This document shows positions 27,575 through 37,156 of a DNA stretch of 64,000 nt, one piece after another. The stretch covers positions 959,803 through 1,023,802 of the forward strand of contig JAMPGH010000001.1 in the NCBI GenBank assembly GCA_023664045.1. The letters run 5' to 3'. Both the position numbers and the translations under genes were made by a program. Numbering within the stretch: the first letter of the stretch is position 1; every line of letters begins with the position of its first letter. A model generated the notes under the pieces. It made no database searches. It was not told the origin of the DNA and saw only the letters and a program-made list of their open reading frames with translations. The DNA comes from Alistipes senegalensis (GTDB lineage: Bacteria; Bacteroidota; Bacteroidia; Bacteroidales; Rikenellaceae).

Positions 27575-29353
27575 TTACCGGATCTCGACCTTGTAAGGCG
27601 AATACATGACGATGCCCTGCTTGCCCAGCGCCTCGCGCAGACGGCCGTAGTCCTCGGCGGAGATGCCCGGCAAGCCGGGAGCGGCCACGGCGGCACGAAC
27701 CCGCATGTCGAGCGACGAGAGGATGGCGGCCAGACCCGACGGCTGGTCGATCTTTTCGACGACGCGGTAGTTCTCGCTCACGCCGGCCTTGTCGGCCGCG
27801 ATGGCGATCGCCTCCTTCAGTCCGCCGTACGCATCGATCAGACCGATGCCCAGCGCATCCTCGCCCGACCATACGCGGCCGCCGGCGATGTCGAGGACCT
27901 TTTCGATGGGGAGGTTGCGGCCCCGGGCCACGTTGCCCGTGAACGTCGCATAGACCTTATCCACGCCCCGCATGATCGAAGCCCGCTCCAGCGGAGTGAG
28001 GGGCTCGACGCTGCCCATGCCGGCCGACGCGTTGCTCTTCACGCCGTCGAGCGTGATGCCCAGTTTGTTCTTCAGGGCGTCGATCTTGTCGACATACATG
28101 CCGAAGACGCCGATCGAACCCGTGAGGGTCATCTTGTCGGCCACGATGACGTCGGCCGGAGCCGAGATGTAGTAGCCGCCGCTGGCCGCGTAGGACCCCA
28201 TCGAAACGACGACGGGCTTCTCGGCCTTCAGCAACTCCATCTCCCGCCAGATGAGGTCGGAAGCCAGCGCACTGCCGCCCGGAGAATCGACGCGCAGCAC
28301 CACAGCCTCGACATCCTCGTCCTCCCGCACGTCGGCCAGCGCCCGGGCCAGCGAGTTGCCGCCGATCGAACCGCCCGAAGCCTCGCCGTCGACGATGTCG
28401 CCCTCGGCATAGACGATGGCTACCTGCGGAGCGGAGAAATCGAGGTCGGCGGGGAGCTGCGAAGCGTAGTCGCTCAACGAAACGAAGCGATAGTCGCCCT
28501 CCTTGTCGGGTTCGACGCCCAGCGAGGCGAAAACGTCGTCCATCCGGTCCTCGTAGAGCAGCCCGTCGACGAACCGCTTCTCCAGCGCCTCCTCGGGAAG
28601 CGAGACTTCGAGCCGGTCGGCGATGCGGTTCAGCTCGCGGAGGTCGATGCCGCGCGACGCGGCGACCTCCCCGGCGATGGTGCCCCACAGCGAATTGACC
28701 AGCTGCTGCATCTGCTGCCGGTTGGCGTCGGACATCTTGGTGAGAATGAAAGGCTCGACGGCCGACTTGTACTTGCAGACCGTGGGCCGGAACACCTCGG
28801 CCTTGAGGTCGAGTTTGTCGAAGAGACCCTTGTAGAACATCAGGCTCGACGAGAGACCCGTCCAGTCCATGCCGCCCTGCGGCTGCAGGTAGATACTGTC
28901 GGCGGCCGACGCAAGGTAGTACTGACCCTGCGAATAGGTCTCGTTGTAGGAGACGACGAACTTGCCGCTCTGCTTGAAATCGACGACGGCGGCGCGCAGC
29001 TCCTCCAGCACGGCCGAGCCCGAAACTCCGGCTCCGCCGTTCAGCCGCAGGTAGATGCCCTCGATGCGCTCGTCCTCCTTAGCCGCCTCGATCGCCCGCA
29101 GGGCCTTCAGCAACGAAAGCTGCCGCGTCGACTGCATGGACATCAGGTCGAAGCCGGCCAGCGGGTCGGTCGACGGCGCATCGACGATCCGCTCCGCCAG
29201 ATCGATCTTGAGAATCGACCCCGGACGCACCGTTACGCTGCTCTCCATCGAGGCGGCGATGCCGACGAGCAGGAAGAGCCCGAAGAAAAAGAAGAGGAAG
29301 GAACCCACGAAAAAGGCGAGCACTCCTGCCAGAAATGTTTTGATGAAATTCAT
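27575..29353 (-). CDS. sppA: Signal peptide peptidase SppA, 67K type
   Basis: A 592-residue membrane protease with an N-terminal TM helix (LAGVLAFFVGSFLFFFFGLFLLVG). The two tandem ClpP-like domains of the long SppA form are present. The catalytic serine is in PVVVSMGSYAASGGYYISAPAD in the second domain; the general-base lysine is expected in the first domain (about residue 200), where KYKSAVEPF is a candidate. It degrades cleaved signal peptides in the inner membrane. Monocistronic: own promoter at 29.4 kb and own terminator. Confidence 0.95.
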   Translation of the reverse strand: MNFIKTFLAGVLAFFVGSFLFFFFGLFLLVGIAASMESSVTVRPGSILKIDLAERIVDAPSTDPLAGFDLMSMQSTRQLSLLKALRAIEAAKEDERIEGIYLRLNGGAGVSGSAVLEELRAAVVDFKQSGKFVVSYNETYSQGQYYLASAADSIYLQPQGGMDWTGLSSSLMFYKGLFDKLDLKAEVFRPTVCKYKSAVEPFILTKMSDANRQQMQQLVNSLWGTIAGEVAASRGIDLRELNRIADRLEVSLPEEALEKRFVDGLLYEDRMDDVFASLGVEPDKEGDYRFVSLSDYASQLPADLDFSAPQVAIVYAEGDIVDGEASGGSIGGNSLARALADVREDEDVEAVVLRVDSPGGSALASDLIWREMELLKAEKPVVVSMGSYAASGGYYISAPADVIVADKMTLTGSIGVFGMYVDKIDALKNKLGITLDGVKSNASAGMGSVEPLTPLERASIMRGVDKVYATFTGNVARGRNLPIEKVLDIAGGRVWSGEDALGIGLIDAYGGLKEAIAIAADKAGVSENYRVVEKIDQPSGLAAILSSLDMRVRAAVAAPGLPGISAEDYGRLREALGKQGIVMYSPYKVEIR

Positions 29354-29399
29354 GATCTTACTCTATTTTGGTTAGTTCTTTTTCAGAATCCGTTCGGGA

Positions 29400-29429
29400 C
29401 AAAGATAAGGATATTTTTCGTGAAACAAA
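29400..29429 (-). promoter_or_regulatory. Promoter of sppA
   Basis: Minus strand -7 TATCTTTG (29400-29407) preceded at 18 nt by TTTG (29426-29429), 47 bases upstream of the ATG. Confidence 0.7.
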
Positions 29430-29468
29430 TAAAATTTATCGTTTTTCGATAAAAATAATTTCCGGATC

Positions 29469-31946
29469 CTACTCTTTTTCTTCGCAGCGAACCAAGAGCA
29501 CGCGCGCTCCGGGTCGGGTTTCGATGTCGTAAAGGTAAGGGGCCGGCGGCGCGGAGATGCGGGCGGGCGCCTCCGCCGAGATCAACGGAGTGCGGATCGG
29601 CTGGCTCCGCAGAAGCGTACCGGGACACTCGCCCTCGGCCGGCGGCAAGGGCCGCCCGTCGAGCGAGAGCGGAACGGCCGACCGGATCCGCAACGTCCCG
29701 CCGACATGGGAGGCGACGACTACCCGCTGCAGCAGACCGTCGCTCCACGACATCTCCTCGACGGTGAAACCGCCCCGGCAACGAAGTCCCTTCACGCTGC
29801 CCTCGGCCCACGCATCGGGCAAGGCCGGAAGCAGGTGCACGGCCCCGGCATGGCTCTGTACCAGCATCTCGGCGATGCCGGCCGTACAGCCGAAATTGCC
29901 GTCGATCTGAAAGGGCGGATGCGCATCGAAGAGGTTGGGATAGGTGCCGCCGTTCTGACCCCGCGCCTCGGTTACGGGCCTCAGCTGCTCGCGGATGAGC
30001 CGGTAGGCATGGTTGCCGTCCAGCAGACGGGCCCAGAGACAGACTTTCCAGCCCATCGACCAACCGGTCGAATGGTCGCCGCGTCCCTGCAGCGTCGTCC
30101 GCGCCGCCGCCATCAGCTCCGGATGTTCGGGAGTGATCTGCCGCCCGGGATAAAGCCCCCAGAGGTGCGACGTGTGGCGATGACGGTCGTCGGGATCGTC
30201 CCAGTCGTCGAACCACTCCTGCAGCTGCCCCCAACGTCCGATCCGCATGGGCGGAAGCCGGTCGAGCACCGACCGCAGGCTGTCCGCGAAGGCGGGGTCC
30301 TCGCCCACGACGGCCACGGCCTCCAACGTATTGCTGAAAAGATCGTGCACGAGCTGGTTGTCCATCGTCGCACCGGCCACGACGACGAAATCCCGCTTTC
30401 CTCCCACTTTCGGAGCGTTTTCCGGCGAATAGGAAGGGGCCACGACCAAAAAGCCGCTCCGGGGATCGGCGACGAGAAAATCGAGGTAGAAGCGGCAGGC
30501 GTCGCGCATCAGAGGATAGACCCCGGTCAGGTAGCGGCGGTCGCCGCAGAAGAGGTAACGATCCCACAGATGCTGGCAGAACCACGCGTTGCAGGTGGGC
30601 CAGATGCCGTATTTGGGGCCGTCGACGGCTCCGGTCGAACACCAGATGTCGGTATTGTGGTGCAGGGTCCATCCGCGGCAGCCGTACATGGCGGCCGACC
30701 GGCGGCCCTGCTCGGCGGTATGCCGCACCAGATCGAGAAACGGTTCGTGCAACTCGGCGAGAGCGGCGACCTCGGCGGGCCAGTAGTTCATCTGGACGTT
30801 GATGTCGGTGGTGTATTTCCCGTCCCACGGAGCGAGCCGCTGCCGGTTCCAGATACCCTGCAGGTTGGCGGCCTGTCCGCCCGGCTGCGAAGAGCAGATC
30901 AACAGATAACGCCCGAACTGGAAGTAGAGCGCCGCGAGCTGCGGATCGGCGGTTTCGGAAAATTCGCGCAGCCGCACGTCGGTCGGCTTGTCGGCCTGCG
31001 CGGTACGCCCCAGATCGAGCTCCACGCGCCGGAAATAACGGCCATAGAGCCTTTCGTGCTCCCGCAGGGCCTGCCGATAACTGCGTCCGGCGCGAGCGAG
31101 ATAGCCCTCGGCCCTCTTTCCGGCATCGCCCGAGACATCCCTGTAATCGACGAAATTGGTGCCGATCGAAACATAGAGGATCGCACTGTCGGCACGACGC
31201 ACCCGAACCGTACTGTCGGAGAGGATTTCGAGCTCGCCGCCGCTGCGATCGATCCGGGCGACGGCGGCGAAACGGACCTTGCCCTCGATGCCTTCGTGGT
31301 CGTCGGCGCAGCCGTCGAGGCGCAGGCAGTTGCCGGAGGCCGAGCGGACGATGCGGTCATCCGGATAAGGAGTGTCGTAACGCGCCGTGAACGAAATGCT
31401 TCCGGGACGCGAAGCGGTGAGCCGGACGATCAGGAGCCGGTCGGCAAAGGAGGCGAAAGCCTCGCGGGTGTAAGTTACGCCGTCCGACGTGAAGCGCACG
31501 GAAGCCACGGCACGCTTCAGATCCAGTTCCCGGCGATAACCGGCATAATCGCCGATCCCCTCGAAATCCAGATGCAGAGAACCCACCGTCTGGTAGGGCA
31601 TGCCGTTGGCCCCTTCGGGCGAGCAGATCGCCCGACCGCACAGCTCCTGCGCTTCGCGGTTGCGCCCCTCGAAGATCAGACGCCGGATCTCCGGCAGGGC
31701 ATCCCGGGCCGCCGGATTCGTATTATTATAAGGAGAGCCGCCCCAGACGGTCTCCTCGTTGAGCTGGAAGCATTCGTGCCGCGGATCGCCGAAAAACATC
31801 GCTCCCAGCCCTCCGTTGCCCAGCGGAAGCGCCTCCTCCCAGCTTGCGGCGGGATGCCCGTACCATAATTTCCAATCGGAATTCGCCGCCGGACTCCGGT
31901 CGACCGAAGCGGCGAGGCACCACAAAAAACAGAGAATACGTTTCAT
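29469..31946 (-). CDS. GH95 family alpha-L-fucosidase
   Basis: An 825-residue secreted glycoside hydrolase. After a signal peptide the N-terminal beta domain starts [26 protein letters not shown]. The catalytic (alpha/alpha)6 barrel shows the GH95 residues: [13 protein letters not shown] (the two Asn that activate water), LQEWFDDW (acid Glu) and [15 protein letters not shown] (Asp). GH95 enzymes remove alpha-1,2-fucose (some act on galactose) from mucin or milk glycans. No SusC/SusD or other hydrolase is adjacent, so it is an isolated enzyme here. Start MKRILCFLW gives the signal peptide. Confidence 0.95.
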   Translation of the reverse strand: MKRILCFLWCLAASVDRSPAANSDWKLWYGHPAASWEEALPLGNGGLGAMFFGDPRHECFQLNEETVWGGSPYNNTNPAARDALPEIRRLIFEGRNREAQELCGRAICSPEGANGMPYQTVGSLHLDFEGIGDYAGYRRELDLKRAVASVRFTSDGVTYTREAFASFADRLLIVRLTASRPGSISFTARYDTPYPDDRIVRSASGNCLRLDGCADDHEGIEGKVRFAAVARIDRSGGELEILSDSTVRVRRADSAILYVSIGTNFVDYRDVSGDAGKRAEGYLARAGRSYRQALREHERLYGRYFRRVELDLGRTAQADKPTDVRLREFSETADPQLAALYFQFGRYLLICSSQPGGQAANLQGIWNRQRLAPWDGKYTTDINVQMNYWPAEVAALAELHEPFLDLVRHTAEQGRRSAAMYGCRGWTLHHNTDIWCSTGAVDGPKYGIWPTCNAWFCQHLWDRYLFCGDRRYLTGVYPLMRDACRFYLDFLVADPRSGFLVVAPSYSPENAPKVGGKRDFVVVAGATMDNQLVHDLFSNTLEAVAVVGEDPAFADSLRSVLDRLPPMRIGRWGQLQEWFDDWDDPDDRHRHTSHLWGLYPGRQITPEHPELMAAARTTLQGRGDHSTGWSMGWKVCLWARLLDGNHAYRLIREQLRPVTEARGQNGGTYPNLFDAHPPFQIDGNFGCTAGIAEMLVQSHAGAVHLLPALPDAWAEGSVKGLRCRGGFTVEEMSWSDGLLQRVVVASHVGGTLRIRSAVPLSLDGRPLPPAEGECPGTLLRSQPIRTPLISAEAPARISAPPAPYLYDIETRPGARVLLVRCEEKE

Positions 31947-32103
31947 AAACCGAAATATCTTAGGCGAAGATACGAAAAAATCGGCCGACAGCCTCTGCAA
32001 TGCTACTTTTCGACCGACGGATTCTTTTATCCGTTTTTTATCGTTATCTTTACGGGTGGCAAAAAAACTTCGGGGAGCAATTCCGCATCTCCCGAGGCAT
32101 GAC

Positions 32104-32111
32104 TATCTTTG
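32104..32111 (+). promoter_or_regulatory. -7 element upstream of apbC
   Basis: TATCTTTG, 22 bases before the ATG; no TTG at 20 nt. On the opposite strand TATCTTCG near 31968 is a weaker candidate for the fucosidase gene. Confidence 0.5.
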
Positions 32112-32133
32112 CCGCAACGGATTCTGCAGAAGT

Positions 32134-33186
32134 ATGGAAAACGAAATCAAAGAACTGCTCGGCACGATCGTCCACCCCGAAACGGGCAAAGACCTCGTTT
32201 CGGAAGGGATGATCGAACATGTCGCAGCGACGGCCGAAAAGGCAACCGTCGTGCTGCGTTTCGCGCGAAGCCGCGATCCTTTCGCCCCGAAGATACGGAA
32301 ACAGGTAGAAACGCTCCTCAAGGAACGCTTTCCGCAGTCGGAAATTCTGGTCGTCGTCAAGGAGGGGGGCCAGCCCCCGCGGCCGGAACCCAAAGAGACG
32401 ACGACGACGGGCGGCATCGCCCGCGTAATCGCCGTCGCTTCGGGAAAGGGAGGCGTGGGCAAATCGACCGTAACGGCCAATCTGGCCATCGCGTTGCGCA
32501 ACATGGGCTACCGGGTCGGCATCCTCGACGCCGACATCTACGGACCCTCGCAACCCAAGATGTTCGGTGTTGAAAGCTACTTGCCCGATGCCGTGCAGGA
32601 GGAGGGGCAGGACCGGATCGTTCCGGCCGAAGCGCTCGATGTGAAGCTCATGTCGATCGGCTTCTTCATCAAGCCGACCGATGCCCTGCTGTGGCGCGGA
32701 GCGATGGCCGTCAACGCCCTCAAGCAGATGATCCACCAGACCCGCTGGGGCACGCTCGACTTCCTGCTGACGGACCTGCCTCCCGGTACGGGCGACATCC
32801 ACCTCTCGATCATCGGCGAACTGAAGATCGATGCGGCCGTGATCGTCTCGACCCCCCAGCAGGTGGCCGTCGCCGACGTAGTGCGCGGTGCGGAGATGTT
32901 CCGCAACCCCAACGTGAATATTCCGATCGCCGGCATCGTGGAAAACATGGCGTGGTTCACGCCCGAGGAGCTGCCCGACAACCGCTACTACCTCTTCGGC
33001 CGCGGCGGAGCCCGGAAATTCGCCGAAGAGCACGGCATCGACTTTCTGGGCGAAATCCCGATCGTCCAGTCGATCATGGAGGGTTGCGAAGAAGGACGCC
33101 CCGCCGTCGGCATCGATCCGCGGGTAGAAAAATGGTATCGCGACATCGCCGAACGGATCGTTGAAAAAGCAGTGAAAAACGGTTGA
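32134..33186 (+). CDS. apbC: Mrp/ApbC-type Fe-S cluster carrier ATPase
   Basis: A 350-residue cytosolic P-loop protein that carries and delivers iron-sulfur clusters. An N-terminal MIP18-like domain (about 1-85) is followed by the deviant Walker A ASGKGGVGKSTVTANLA, DADIYGPSQPKMFG and DLPPGTGDIHLS. The usual C-terminal CxxC cluster ligands are absent: the equivalent place reads VENMAWFTPEELPDNRYYLFG, as seen in some Bacteroidetes members. The start MENEIKELLG fits the family; the frame continues upstream through the promoter. Confidence 0.93.
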   Translation: MENEIKELLGTIVHPETGKDLVSEGMIEHVAATAEKATVVLRFARSRDPFAPKIRKQVETLLKERFPQSEILVVVKEGGQPPRPEPKETTTTGGIARVIAVASGKGGVGKSTVTANLAIALRNMGYRVGILDADIYGPSQPKMFGVESYLPDAVQEEGQDRIVPAEALDVKLMSIGFFIKPTDALLWRGAMAVNALKQMIHQTRWGTLDFLLTDLPPGTGDIHLSIIGELKIDAAVIVSTPQQVAVADVVRGAEMFRNPNVNIPIAGIVENMAWFTPEELPDNRYYLFGRGGARKFAEEHGIDFLGEIPIVQSIMEGCEEGRPAVGIDPRVEKWYRDIAERIVEKAVKNG

Positions 33187-33575
33187 CAACCTGTCGACAA
33201 CCCGGTCGATAAACGGACAATAAATCGTGATAAAATATCGTTTCGGAATTTGGATTTCCATTTCGGAACCGCGGTATGCGGATTTTCTTGAAATCCAAAA
33301 ATTGTTTTCATTTTTTATCGGCCGGAAACGATGCGGAAAACCGGTTCGGATTGTGAATATGTCCAGCGTGTCGAATTGTTGAAAAGAGTTGTGAAAGGTT
33401 GTCGATTATTTATTCATCTTTTTGATTTTCAATTAAAAAAAAGACGAAAATAAGAACAATAAAAAATAGATTCGTTGATAATCTTTTCACACTGCGACTT
33501 ATCGACAGAATGAACAGCCTTTATTTTTATTCTTTCTTATTCATTTAATTTAAAATAGATTTAAAAAACATAAAA
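33187..33575. other. AT-rich gene-free region; candidate replication origin
   Basis: 389 bases with no open frame, far richer in A and T than the rest of the window, between apbC and nadA. It holds several related nonamers: TTATCGACA (33499-33507), TTGTCGACA (minus, 33192-33200), TTATCGACC (minus, 33205-33213), TAATCGACA (minus, about 33400) and TTTTCAACA (minus, about 33378). They resemble DnaA boxes (TTATCCACA) with one to three changes. An uninterrupted A/T tract follows at 33425-33575. All genes for 13 kb to the left face left and for 9 kb to the right face right. Confidence 0.45.
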
Positions 33576-34514
33576 ATGAAAGTCGATAACTCCGCCGCGA
33601 TCCGCCGCATCGAAGAGTTGAAGCGCCGGAAGAAAGCCGTGATTCTGGCCCATTACTACACGCTCCCCGAGGTGCAGGCCGCGGCCGATTTTCTGGGCGA
33701 CTCGCTGGCGCTGTCGATTCGGGCCCGCGAGGTCGATGCCGAAACGATCCTCTTCGCCGGAGTGCACTTCATGGCCGAAACGGCCAAAGTACTCTCTCCG
33801 GAGAAAAAGGTGCTCATCCCCTGTCCCGAGGCGGGATGCTCGCTGGCCGAGTCGTGCGATGCCGCCGACTTCGCGGCTTTCAAGGCGAAATATCCCGATC
33901 ACAAGGTGGTGTCGTATGTCAATACGACGGTGGGCGTCAAGGCGCTGACCGACATCTGCTGCACCTCGTCGAACGCCCTGCGGGTCGTCGAATCCATTCC
34001 GGCGGAGCAGCCGATCCTCTTCGCGCCCGACCGCAATCTGGGAGCCTATATCCAGAAGTTGACGGGCCGCAAGAACATGGTGCTGTGGGACGGAGCCTGC
34101 CACGTGCACGAGGAGTTTTCGCTGGAAAAGCTGCTCCGCCTCAAGCGGGAGCACCCCTCGGCGAAAGTCGTGGCGCATCCCGAATGCCGGGCCTATATTA
34201 TAGAAACGGCCGATTTCGTGGGGTCGACGGCCGCAATTCTCGACTACTGCGGAGCGGATGCCGCGACGGAGTTCATCGTAGTTACCGAAGCCGGTATTCT
34301 GGCGGAGATGCGGCGCCGCTACCCCGACAAGACTTTCATTCCTGCGCCGCCCGACGACGAGAGCTGCGGATGCAACGACTGCCGCTACATGAAGATGATT
34401 ACGCTCGACAAGATCATCTCCTGTCTGGAGAGCGGGAGCCCTGAAATCGTGCTCGACGAAGAGGTGCGCCGACAGGCCGAACGATCGATTCTGAATATGA
34501 TAAATATCAAATAA
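33576..34514 (+). CDS. nadA: Quinolinate synthase
   Basis: A 312-residue 4Fe-4S enzyme that condenses iminoaspartate and dihydroxyacetone phosphate to quinolinate in NAD synthesis. Typical blocks: KKAVILAHYYTLPEVQAAADFLGDSL, CPEAGCSLAESC, TCCTSSNA-type region CCTSSNALRVV, WDGACHVHEEF, AHPECRAYI and the C-terminal CGCNDCRYMKMITL. The three cluster cysteines are expected in the second, fifth and last blocks. nadB and nadC are not adjacent. It ends 8 bases before the S46 gene. Confidence 0.96.
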   Translation: MKVDNSAAIRRIEELKRRKKAVILAHYYTLPEVQAAADFLGDSLALSIRAREVDAETILFAGVHFMAETAKVLSPEKKVLIPCPEAGCSLAESCDAADFAAFKAKYPDHKVVSYVNTTVGVKALTDICCTSSNALRVVESIPAEQPILFAPDRNLGAYIQKLTGRKNMVLWDGACHVHEEFSLEKLLRLKREHPSAKVVAHPECRAYIIETADFVGSTAAILDYCGADAATEFIVVTEAGILAEMRRRYPDKTFIPAPPDDESCGCNDCRYMKMITLDKIISCLESGSPEIVLDEEVRRQAERSILNMINIK

Positions 34515-34522
34515 CCGAAACC

Positions 34523-36649
34523 ATGAAGAGATTCCTTTTGTTTTGCGCCGCGCTGTGCGTGTCGCTTTCGGCCGCGGCCGACGAGGGCATGTGGATGTTG
34601 CCCTATCTGCAGAAAATGAACATCAAGGCGATGAAGCAGCGGGGCTGCAAGCTCTCGGCCGAAGAGATCTACAGCCTCGACAAATCGTCGCTGAAGGATG
34701 CGATCGTCATTTTCGGCAACGGCTGCACGGGCGAGATCGTTTCGCCCGAAGGCTTGCTTTTCACGAACCACCACTGCGGTTTCGGCTCGATTCAGGCCCT
34801 TTCGTCGGTGGAGCACGACTATCTGAAAAACGGATTCTGGGCCATGTCGAACGAAGAGGAGCTGCCGGCCCCGGGACTGACGGTGCGCTTCATCCGCAAG
34901 ATCATGGACGTAACGCCCGAAGTGGTGGGCAACGTGCCCTCGACGGCCTCTCAGGAGGAGTATACCCGAATCACGACCGAAAACATCGAGGCGCTGAGCA
35001 AGAAACTCGGCCAGGAGTATCCCGAGATGCAGATCGAGATCGAACCCTTCTTCGAGGGCAACCAGTTCTTCGCTTTCGTGATCGAGCAGTTCCGCGACGT
35101 GCGTCTGGTGGGTACCCCTCCGCAGTCGATCGGCAAGTTCGGCGGCGACACCGACAACTGGATGTGGCCGCGCCATACGGGCGACTTCTCTGTTTTCCGC
35201 GTCTATGCCGGCCCCGACAACAAACCGGCCGACTATTCGCCCGAGAACAAACCCTATCGGGCCGAGAAGTATCTGAAAGTGTCGCTCGACGGCGTGGAGG
35301 AGAACGATTTCGCCATGATCATGGGATTTCCCGGTTCGACGCAGCGTTACGCTACCTCCTATGAGATCGACAACATGCTGCGCGTGTCGAATCCGCAGCG
35401 CATCTTCATCCGCGGGGAGCGTCAGGCGATTCTGTGGGAGGACATGCTGGCCAGCGACAAGGTGCGCATCCAGTATGCGTCGAAGTATGCCGGGTCGTCC
35501 AACTACTGGAAAAATTCGATCGGCATGTCGCGGGGCATCGAGAAACTGAATGTCAAGGCCCGCAAACAGGAGCAGGAGGCTGCGTTCCAGGCGTGGGCCG
35601 AGACCCATACGCTGCCCGAGGAGGGTTACATCGACGCGTTGTCGAAAATAGCCGAGGCTTACGGATCGATGGAAGAACCGATGGCCGGATTGCAGTATCT
35701 TTCCGAATCGATGCTGCGCGGCATCGAACTGCTGGCTCCGGCCATGACTTTCTCGCGTCAGACGGAGATCAAGAATCCCGAGAATGCCAAGAAGGCGATG
35801 GCCGACTGGTACAAGGACTACAACGCTCCCACCGACCGCAAGGTAGCCAAGCGCATGCTGCGGATCGCCCGCGAGAACATGAAAACCCTGCCGTCGTTCT
35901 ACGAGGAGATCGTCGACAAGGATTTCGGCGGCGACATCGATGCCTACGTCGATTATCTCTATGATAATTCGCTCTTCGTTTCGGAGGAGAACGTCCGGGC
36001 GCTCGTCGACGACTTCTCGGCCGAAAAGGTGGCTGCCGATCCGGCGGTCGTGCTGGGCAAGTCGGTGCTTGCACTCTATAAGGAGTTGGGTGCCGAGCGT
36101 GCCGCCTCCGTCGACAAGCTGGCCGAGGGACGCCGCAAGTACGTGGCCGGTCTGATGTTGCAGAACCCGGCCAAAGCGTGGGCTTCGGATGCCAACTTCA
36201 CGATCCGGCTGACCTACGGCCGCGTACTTCCCTACAATCCGGCGGACGGCATCCGCTACAACCATTACACGACGCTCAAAGGTGTGATGGAGAAGGAGGA
36301 TCCGAAGAATCCGGCCGAGTTCACCGTGCCCGAGAAGCTGAAGGAACTCTACGCTGCGCGCGATTACGGCCGCTATGCCAACAAGCAGGGCGAGCTGCCC
36401 GTCGCTTTCTTGGCCGACTGCGACATTACGGGCGGCAACTCCGGATCGCCGGTGCTGAATGCCCGCGGCGAGCTGATCGGTCTGGCGTTCGATGGCAACT
36501 GGGAAGCCATGTCGGGCGACGTGGCGTTCGAACCCGAATTGCAGCGTACGATCGCCGTCGACGTGCGCTACGTGCTCTTCGTCATCGACAAGTTCGCCGG
36601 CGCCTCGTGGCTCTTGGACGAGCTGCAGATCGGCGGCGGAAAGAAGTAG
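34523..36649 (+). CDS. S46 family dipeptidyl-peptidase (DPP7-like)
   Basis: A 708-residue secreted or periplasmic serine exopeptidase with a short signal peptide (RFLLFCAALCVSLSAAAD). The chymotrypsin-like site: His in LLFTNHHCGFGSIQAL, Asp in the GGDTDNWMWPRHTGDFS region, Ser in DITGGNSGSPVLNARGEL. The specificity position reads GLAFDGNWEAM, with Gly where DPP11 enzymes have Arg, so a DPP7-like preference for hydrophobic P1 residues is inferred. Releases dipeptides for amino-acid fermentation. A terminator follows. Confidence 0.93.
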   Translation: MKRFLLFCAALCVSLSAAADEGMWMLPYLQKMNIKAMKQRGCKLSAEEIYSLDKSSLKDAIVIFGNGCTGEIVSPEGLLFTNHHCGFGSIQALSSVEHDYLKNGFWAMSNEEELPAPGLTVRFIRKIMDVTPEVVGNVPSTASQEEYTRITTENIEALSKKLGQEYPEMQIEIEPFFEGNQFFAFVIEQFRDVRLVGTPPQSIGKFGGDTDNWMWPRHTGDFSVFRVYAGPDNKPADYSPENKPYRAEKYLKVSLDGVEENDFAMIMGFPGSTQRYATSYEIDNMLRVSNPQRIFIRGERQAILWEDMLASDKVRIQYASKYAGSSNYWKNSIGMSRGIEKLNVKARKQEQEAAFQAWAETHTLPEEGYIDALSKIAEAYGSMEEPMAGLQYLSESMLRGIELLAPAMTFSRQTEIKNPENAKKAMADWYKDYNAPTDRKVAKRMLRIARENMKTLPSFYEEIVDKDFGGDIDAYVDYLYDNSLFVSEENVRALVDDFSAEKVAADPAVVLGKSVLALYKELGAERAASVDKLAEGRRKYVAGLMLQNPAKAWASDANFTIRLTYGRVLPYNPADGIRYNHYTTLKGVMEKEDPKNPAEFTVPEKLKELYAARDYGRYANKQGELPVAFLADCDITGGNSGSPVLNARGELIGLAFDGNWEAMSGDVAFEPELQRTIAVDVRYVLFVIDKFAGASWLLDELQIGGGKK

Positions 36650-36667
36650 ATTTTTTGTAAGTTATGG

Positions 36668-36697
36668 AAAAGCCGGGGTCGATGCCCCGGCTTTTCG
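36668..36697 (+). terminator. Intrinsic terminator after the S46 gene
   Basis: Stem AAAGCCGGGG / CCCCGGCTTT with loop TCGATG, followed by T-rich sequence. Confidence 0.8.
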
Positions 36698-36716
36698 TTT
36701 AGGCGTTTATGTACTA

Positions 36717-36745
36717 TATATCGATGTACTGACTTTCCGAAAACG
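36717..36745 (+). repeat. Dispersed intergenic repeat, partial copy C
   Basis: TATATCGATGTACTGAC resembles the first half of the copies at 5641 and 40670. Like the copy at 40670 it lies shortly after a terminator. Confidence 0.35.
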
Positions 36746-36814
36746 TATGAAATGCACCTTTATTGAAAACGTTCGATTGGGTTCGGTTTTCTCGTATTTC
36801 GATTTTATCTTAGA

Positions 36815-36876
36815 TACTTTTGCATAGGCGATATTAGAATAAATTTAGTGTTCCGTTCGGCTTATTCATATCTTTG
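36815..36876 (+). promoter_or_regulatory. Two -7-like elements in a gene-free stretch
   Basis: TACTTTTG (36815-36822) and TATCTTTG (36869-36876) both match TAnnTTTG and face a region (36877-36988) without a recognisable gene. They may be relics of a promoter that served the gene now represented by the fragment at 37157. Confidence 0.4.
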
Positions 36877-36988
36877 CGCAGAGATAAGAAGCAGCCATGC
36901 GGCCCGGAGTGGCGGGAGCCACGGTTTCCGCCAGCGCGGTCCGCAGATTCAGCAATCCCCGGCCTAAGGTCGGTGTATATCCCAGCCT

Positions 36989-37143
36989 GCCGGAAAGTAG
37001 ACCTTAATGAATAGTTGATAATGAATAGTGAATAATTATTGTGAGAGTTCACGGAATTTTTGCAAAGGCTATCTTTTTGTTGCTCTGCCAATTATTCACT
37101 ATTAACTATTCATTATTCATTGCGAAAGGTTTCCTTTCCGGCA
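36989..37143. repeat. 155-bp element with about 50-bp inverted repeats
   Basis: The arms 36989-37037 and 37090-37143 are imperfect inverted repeats: outer TGCCGGAAAG / CTTTCCGGCA, inner 32-base AT-rich blocks (37006-37037 and 37090-37121) that match at 27 of 32 positions. The 52-base spacer holds TATCTTTT. It could be a miniature mobile element or an invertible segment. No recombinase gene is near. Confidence 0.6.
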
Positions 37144-37156
37144 TTCATACCAGCGA

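Noticed and set aside
36834-37091. Minus-strand 85-codon frame beside the inverted repeat
   Set aside because: It runs through the repeat arm and two promoter-like boxes and has no recognisable domain.
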